Source of the DNA: Sulfurovum sp.
Lineage (GTDB): Bacteria > Campylobacterota > Campylobacteria > Campylobacterales > Sulfurovaceae
Length of the DNA: 14,371 nucleotides
Direction of reading: 5' to 3'
NCBI GenBank assembly: GCA_003978395.1
Contig: QNZV01000062.1
Location: 1 to 14,371, forward strand
Shown here: positions 10,872 through 14,371 of the stretch, piece by piece
How positions within the stretch are numbered: position 1 is the first letter of the stretch
Layout of the letters: every line of letters begins with the position of its first letter
The notes under the pieces: model-generated
Told to the model about the DNA's origin: nothing
The model's database searches: none
The model's input: the letters and a program-made list of their open reading frames with translations, nothing else
Program-made: the position numbers and the translations under genes

Positions 10872-11753
10872 ATGCAACACCTTGTTGATACCAATGATTT
10901 TACAAAAGAGCAACTAGCCAATATAATGAATGATGCATTTAGCTTCAAAAAACAGATGCCAAGCCAACTGTTACGTGATAAACTGCTTATAACACTTTTT
11001 TTTGAAAGCTCTACGCGTACACGTAGCTCTTTTGAAGTGGCAGCAAAACGATTGGGTGCATCGGTGGTACATCTTGACCCATCAAAAAGTTCAACATCCA
11101 AAGGGGAAAGTTTGGAAGATACCTTTTCAAATCTCTGTGCAATGGAACCTGATGGAGTCATTATTCGTCATGAGTACAACAACACTCCTCAGAAGTTAGC
11201 AAACAAAGAGCTGACAACGGTTATTAATGCAGGAGCAGGAAACTATGCCCATCCAACCCAAGCTCTATTGGATTATTTTACAATGTTAGAGCATTTTGGT
11301 AGCGATAGTTTAGAGGGGAAAACCATTGCTATTGTAGGCGACATTGTTAGCTCTCGTGTGGCTGCTTCAGGTATTCGTCTTTTTACAAGAATGGGTATGA
11401 ATGTTGTTCTTGTTGCACCAAAACCCTTTATGCCTGACAAGGATTTACCAAAATATGAGCATCTTGATGAGGTAATTGATAATGTGGATATTATTATGAG
11501 TCTAAGAGCCCAATTAGAACGTCACAAAGCTCCTATTTTTGAAGATTATAATGAGTATGCAAAAGAGTACTGTATTTCAAGTGAGAGAATGGGAAACAGA
11601 GATATTCTACTTTTACACCCAGGTCCAGTTATGAGAAATATTGATATATCTGATGAGATGCTTGAAGATAAACGTTGCAAAGTACTAACCCAAGTAAAAA
11701 ATGGTGTCTTTGTAAGAATGGCGATATTAAAAGCTCTACTTCTTGATAACTAA
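10872..11753 (+). CDS. pyrB: Aspartate carbamoyltransferase catalytic subunit
   Basis: Transfers the carbamoyl group of carbamoyl phosphate to aspartate, the committed step of pyrimidine synthesis, in the cytoplasm. The 293-residue length and all signatures fit: the carbamoyl phosphate site FFESSTRTRSSFE (43-55), the loop lysine K77 in STSKGES, HPTQALLDYF (127-136), GDIVSSRVAASGIRLF, the aspartate-side R212 region with LRAQLERH, and LLHPGPVMR (247-255). The start at 10872 has AAAGGG upstream. No pyrI regulatory subunit gene is nearby. The stop TAA shares its last A with the ATG of the following pabB gene (TAATG), so the two are translationally coupled despite belonging to pyrimidine and folate pathways. 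Confidence 0.95.
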   Translation: MQHLVDTNDFTKEQLANIMNDAFSFKKQMPSQLLRDKLLITLFFESSTRTRSSFEVAAKRLGASVVHLDPSKSSTSKGESLEDTFSNLCAMEPDGVIIRHEYNNTPQKLANKELTTVINAGAGNYAHPTQALLDYFTMLEHFGSDSLEGKTIAIVGDIVSSRVAASGIRLFTRMGMNVVLVAPKPFMPDKDLPKYEHLDEVIDNVDIIMSLRAQLERHKAPIFEDYNEYAKEYCISSERMGNRDILLLHPGPVMRNIDISDEMLEDKRCKVLTQVKNGVFVRMAILKALLLDN

Positions 11754-12697
11754 TGGAAGAGATATCTAAACTTGCCAAACAGAGAGAGCCTTTTCTCTTT
11801 GTTATCTCTTATGATTTAAGTTCTATATTTGTTCAACCACTCAATCAGCTAGACGATGATATTCTTTTTAAAATAGGGAATCAAAGAAACTATCCTAAAG
11901 AACCTTTAACAAAAGAGTACTATTTACAAAAATATCCTCTTGAATTTAAGAAATATAAAGCATCTTTGGAAAAAATTTTAGAAGAGATACGTGAGGGAAA
12001 TACTTATCTACTTAACTTGACTTTTAAAACAGCTATCGAATCCAACCTCTCTTTAAAAGAGATTTTTACCTATGCAAGGGCAAAATACAAACTCTATTTT
12101 AAAAATCAATTTATCTGTTTCTCTCCTGAAAAATTTATAGAGATACGAGGAGATACTATTGCTACTTATCCGATGAAAGGAACGATAGAAGCATCTATTC
12201 CAAATGCCAAAGAGAAGATACTTGCCAATGAAAAAGAGATGGCAGAACATGTAATGATTGTTGATTTGATGCGTAATGACTTGGGTAGAGTGGGAATCAA
12301 TGTTCAAGTAAAAAAATTTCGATATATCGAGAAGATTAAAGCAGGGGATAAAGAGTTACTACAAGTAAGTTCAGAAATCACAGCAACACTTCCTAAAAAT
12401 TGGAGAGATAATTTAGGAGAGATTTTAACTCAACTACTACCTGCTGGTTCTATTACAGGAACTCCTAAAAAGAGTACTATAGATATTATTGATACTATAG
12501 AAGATTATAATCGAGGATTCTATACAGGAGTTTTTGGAGTTTTTGATGGAGAAGATTTATACTCTGCTGTTATGATACGTTTTATTGAGAGAAAAAACAA
12601 TCAACTCTACTATAAAAGTGGAGGAGGGATTACTATAGATAGTAGTGCCAAAAGTGAATATGAGGAGCTGATAGATAAAATCTATCTGCCACTCTAA
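11753..12697 (+). CDS. pabB: Aminodeoxychorismate synthase component I
   Basis: Converts chorismate with ammonia or glutamine-derived nitrogen into 4-amino-4-deoxychorismate for folate synthesis. It is a short form, 314 residues against about 450 for E. coli PabB, lacking most of the N-terminal domain but with the whole chorismate-binding domain: EIREGNTYLLNLTF (78-91), FSPEKFIEI, YPMKGTIEAS (139-148), HVMIVDLMRNDLGRV (166-180), LLPAGSITGTPKKST (228-242), GFYTGVFG (255-262) and YKSGGGITIDS (287-297). Lys142 in PMKGT is the residue that separates aminodeoxychorismate synthase (KGT) from anthranilate synthase TrpE (AGT). The start overlaps pyrB by one base. It is convergent with the SPOR lipoprotein gene with only three bases between stops. 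No pabA or pabC is seen in this window. Confidence 0.9.
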   Translation: MEEISKLAKQREPFLFVISYDLSSIFVQPLNQLDDDILFKIGNQRNYPKEPLTKEYYLQKYPLEFKKYKASLEKILEEIREGNTYLLNLTFKTAIESNLSLKEIFTYARAKYKLYFKNQFICFSPEKFIEIRGDTIATYPMKGTIEASIPNAKEKILANEKEMAEHVMIVDLMRNDLGRVGINVQVKKFRYIEKIKAGDKELLQVSSEITATLPKNWRDNLGEILTQLLPAGSITGTPKKSTIDIIDTIEDYNRGFYTGVFGVFDGEDLYSAVMIRFIERKNNQLYYKSGGGITIDSSAKSEYEELIDKIYLPL

Positions 12698-12700
12698 AAA

Positions 12701-13822
12701 TTAATGAACTGTTGTTACAAATCCATTAGCAACTCGTCCTGAAGCTAAAGCACGTTTAGCATCTGCACGACTAGAGAATCCTGTTAAAATCACTCTATAT
12801 ACTTTTCGACCTCTGCTTGTTCCTTGTTCTACAATAGCCTTATATTTACCACTATTATCATTGGCAACTGATTGTGCTTTTCCTCTGTTTGAAAAGGCTC
12901 CAATCTGAATACCTACAGAACCAGATACTCCAGCAGAAGAGTAAGATGAGGATGAAGAAGAAGAGTTATAGCTACCATAAGGATTATTATCTGTATAGGA
13001 AGAGTTGTAGCTTGATGATGAACCATAACTAGAGTGAGTTGATGATGAGCCACTACCATAGCTAGAAGAGTTTGATGAACTCCCACCAGAATTACGAACA
13101 ATAAAAGCACCAGGGAAACGTCGTTCTTTTAAGATATTTGCTTCATTTACAGAAGAGATACCTGAAATAATAACTTTATTTAATGCACCACGCTTAATAT
13201 AGACTGAGTATTTTGGGTCTAAACTTAAAGAATTTTTAAACTCTTCAGCTGCATAGTAGTCTTTTAATGCTGCAACTTGTAGATGAATTCCTCCAGATTG
13301 AGAAGAACTACTGCTACTTGGTGTAGAATAAGAGCTAGATGATGAATAAGAAGAGGATGATGAAGATGGTGTATACGAAGAGGATGTAGAAGAAGAGTAA
13401 TCTGTTCCAGAATAACCACCATACGAGTAAGCACTACTATCGCTACCACCACTATTTGTACTAAATGCACCACTACTTTGAGTATCGCTATAGTTATCTA
13501 CTATTTCTCCTGAACCATAATTAGCACCACTTCCTGTTGTTGTAATAACTGTATTATCAGGAACTACTTCAGAATAAGTAGTACTGCTACCAGTATTAAC
13601 AACTCCAGTACCAGTATCATAAACAAGAGGACCTGCTGTCTCATAAGTAGTATTGGTTGCCGTGGCTGTATCGGTTACTGTACCTGTTGTATCATAGACT
13701 GTTGTCGCTTCAGACGCACCATAAGTTCCTGATGCTGTTACATTATCTTGTTTTTTTACACAACCTGTAGCTATTAGTGCTAAGGTTACTGTTGATAATA
13801 GTAAACTGTTATTGATTTTCAT
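12701..13822 (-). CDS. Ser-rich lipoprotein with two SPOR domains
   Basis: A 373-residue envelope protein. The signal peptide ends in a lipobox LIATGC with the lipidated Cys21. Domain order: a Thr/Ser/Gly-rich stretch (28-110), a Ser/Tyr low-complexity linker (about 111-176), SPOR-like domain 1 (about 178-245, IHLQVAALKDYYAAEEF), a second Ser-rich linker (245-298), and SPOR domain 2 (about 303-372, GIQIGAFSNRGKAQSVAND ... VYRVILTGFSSRADAKRAL). SPOR domains bind denuded glycan at the division septum, so a role in cell division or septal wall remodelling is likely. RlpA-type lytic transglycosylases share the layout lipoprotein plus SPOR, but no double-psi-beta-barrel catalytic domain is seen. 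ATG 13822 has AAAGGGA upstream and a TATAAT -10 (13855-13850, minus). The protein may be a scaffold rather than an enzyme. Confidence 0.8.
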   Translation of the reverse strand: MKINNSLLLSTVTLALIATGCVKKQDNVTASGTYGASEATTVYDTTGTVTDTATATNTTYETAGPLVYDTGTGVVNTGSSTTYSEVVPDNTVITTTGSGANYGSGEIVDNYSDTQSSGAFSTNSGGSDSSAYSYGGYSGTDYSSSTSSSYTPSSSSSSYSSSSSYSTPSSSSSSQSGGIHLQVAALKDYYAAEEFKNSLSLDPKYSVYIKRGALNKVIISGISSVNEANILKERRFPGAFIVRNSGGSSSNSSSYGSGSSSTHSSYGSSSSYNSSYTDNNPYGSYNSSSSSSSYSSAGVSGSVGIQIGAFSNRGKAQSVANDNSGKYKAIVEQGTSRGRKVYRVILTGFSSRADAKRALASGRVANGFVTTVH

Positions 13823-13849
13823 GATTGTCCCTTTAAAATATTTTCATTT

Positions 13850-13855
13850 ATTATA
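13850..13855 (-). promoter_or_regulatory. -10 box of the SPOR lipoprotein gene
   Basis: TATAAT on the minus strand at 13855-13850, about 27 bases before the ATG, with AAAGGGA between. A perfect AATATTAATATT palindrome (13875-13886) lies just upstream, but this is common in AT-rich DNA. Confidence 0.5.
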
Positions 13856-13927
13856 ACAGTCTGTTTATGTTATCAATATTAATATTATGAATTAGTAGCT
13901 CATATTTTATTTATGTATCTTAAAGAG

Positions 13928-14371
13928 TTATGATTTAAGGTTTTTTTGAGCAGTTCTCTCTTTACGACTTGAATTTGAAAAACGAAGTAGTTCATCTGTA
14001 GTCTTGACATACTCTGGCAAATTTTCAAAAGTAAGTTCCAATAGTTTAGTGGTTATTAGTGCATCAGAAAAAGCACGATGGTGGTCATGGTTACCTAATT
14101 CTAGGGATTCACTTAGATATGCTAATCCATAGCGTTCACTCTCTATCGTTCGTCTTGATAAATCAATAGAGCAGAGTTTTTGATTTCCAATCGTTCCTAA
14201 GCCAAAACGGTCAAAAGAGTAGTTTAAAAAGCCATAATCAAAGTTTGCATTATGTGCTACAAACACAGCATCTTCCATAAAAACTCTAAGCTTTTGTAAA
14301 ACAGATAATTGAGTTGATGCACCTATTAAATCATTGGTAGTAATCCCTGTAATTTTTGAAATATATTCAGG
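13928..14371 (-). CDS. DnaQ-type 3'-5' exonuclease, C-terminal part (5' end outside window)
   Basis: The frame is open from the right edge (PEYISKITGITTND...) to a TAA at 13928, 147 codons. It is a DEDDh exonuclease of the DNA polymerase III epsilon-like group, which proofreads or trims 3' DNA ends. Seen: KITGIT, the ExoII motif VAHNANFDYGFL, and the ExoIII motif HHRAFSDALIT with its catalytic His and Asp. The ExoI (DxET) motif must lie beyond the edge. An internal ATG at 14278 is not the start, because coding similarity continues upstream of it. The tail is basic (SSRKERTAQKNLKS). Whether it is the replicative epsilon subunit or a paralogue cannot be told from this part. Confidence 0.88.
   Translation of the reverse strand, partial: PEYISKITGITTNDLIGASTQLSVLQKLRVFMEDAVFVAHNANFDYGFLNYSFDRFGLGTIGNQKLCSIDLSRRTIESERYGLAYLSESLELGNHDHHRAFSDALITTKLLELTFENLPEYVKTTDELLRFSNSSRKERTAQKNLKS

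Noticed and set aside
10841..11161. 106-codon minus-strand frame opposite pyrB
   Set aside because: Antisense to conserved pyrB motifs; Ser-rich shadow.
12930..13440. Repetitive TCA/TCT-rich DNA as a possible phase-variable or tandem-repeat locus
   Set aside because: The repeats are mixed Ser codons without a fixed unit or a long homopolymer, so slippage control is not supported.
12913..13473. His/Leu-rich minus-strand frames inside the SPOR lipoprotein gene
   Set aside because: Out-of-frame readings of the Ser-rich repetitive coding sequence, without start signals.

Overview
The window looks like a chromosomal segment of an autotrophic, sulfur-metabolising Campylobacterota (Sulfurovum/Sulfurimonas-like). 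The evidence is the 3' end of an ATP-citrate lyase alpha gene (reductive TCA cycle), a flavoprotein related to sulfide:quinone oxidoreductase, very AT-rich intergenic DNA with TATAAT-type -10 boxes, and a DnaA box of the TTATTCACA form used in this phylum. The assignment is an inference from gene content; there is no rRNA in the window.

Region 1 (1-590) is core metabolism: the end of aclA and a hairpin terminator. Region 2 (about 590-5800) is an AT-rich accessory island built from plasmid parts. It holds a Rep_3-type initiator (rep1, minus) with seven 21-bp iterons (three plus four) and a putative autoregulatory dyad; a divergent zeta-type toxin gene split by a -1 frameshift, followed by a 54-codon ORF; a two-gene minus-strand cassette (Cys-rich membrane protein, then an SH3/Sel1 secreted protein) enclosed by a 19/21-bp inverted repeat; a second Rep_3-like initiator (rep2, plus) with its own origin-like leader (DnaA box, 22-bp-spaced TGTCTAAA repeats, nested dyads); and a relic of a RelE/YafQ-type toxin. 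Two replicon modules with different repeats but a common C-terminal Rep domain sit side by side inside chromosomal genes. The simplest reading is one or more integrated plasmids.

Region 3 (about 5800-10800) is accessory metabolism: a stand-alone CoA-acylating aldehyde dehydrogenase related to the N-terminal half of AdhE; a secreted YfdX-family protein behind a perfect dyad; a DUF4395-type membrane protein behind a strong hairpin; and, on the minus strand, an operon of a 130-residue unrecognised protein and an SQR-like flavoprotein that lacks one of the usual redox cysteines.

Region 4 (about 10800-14371) is core again: pyrB and pabB overlap by one base, convergent with a Ser-rich lipoprotein carrying two SPOR domains, and then the 3' part of a DnaQ-type exonuclease gene that runs off the right edge.

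The most unusual part is the island: a double plasmid origin with a toxin gene interrupted exactly at a perfect slippery heptamer, plus iteron-like sequences scattered as far as the second origin. I see no tRNA, rRNA, CRISPR array or intact transposase.
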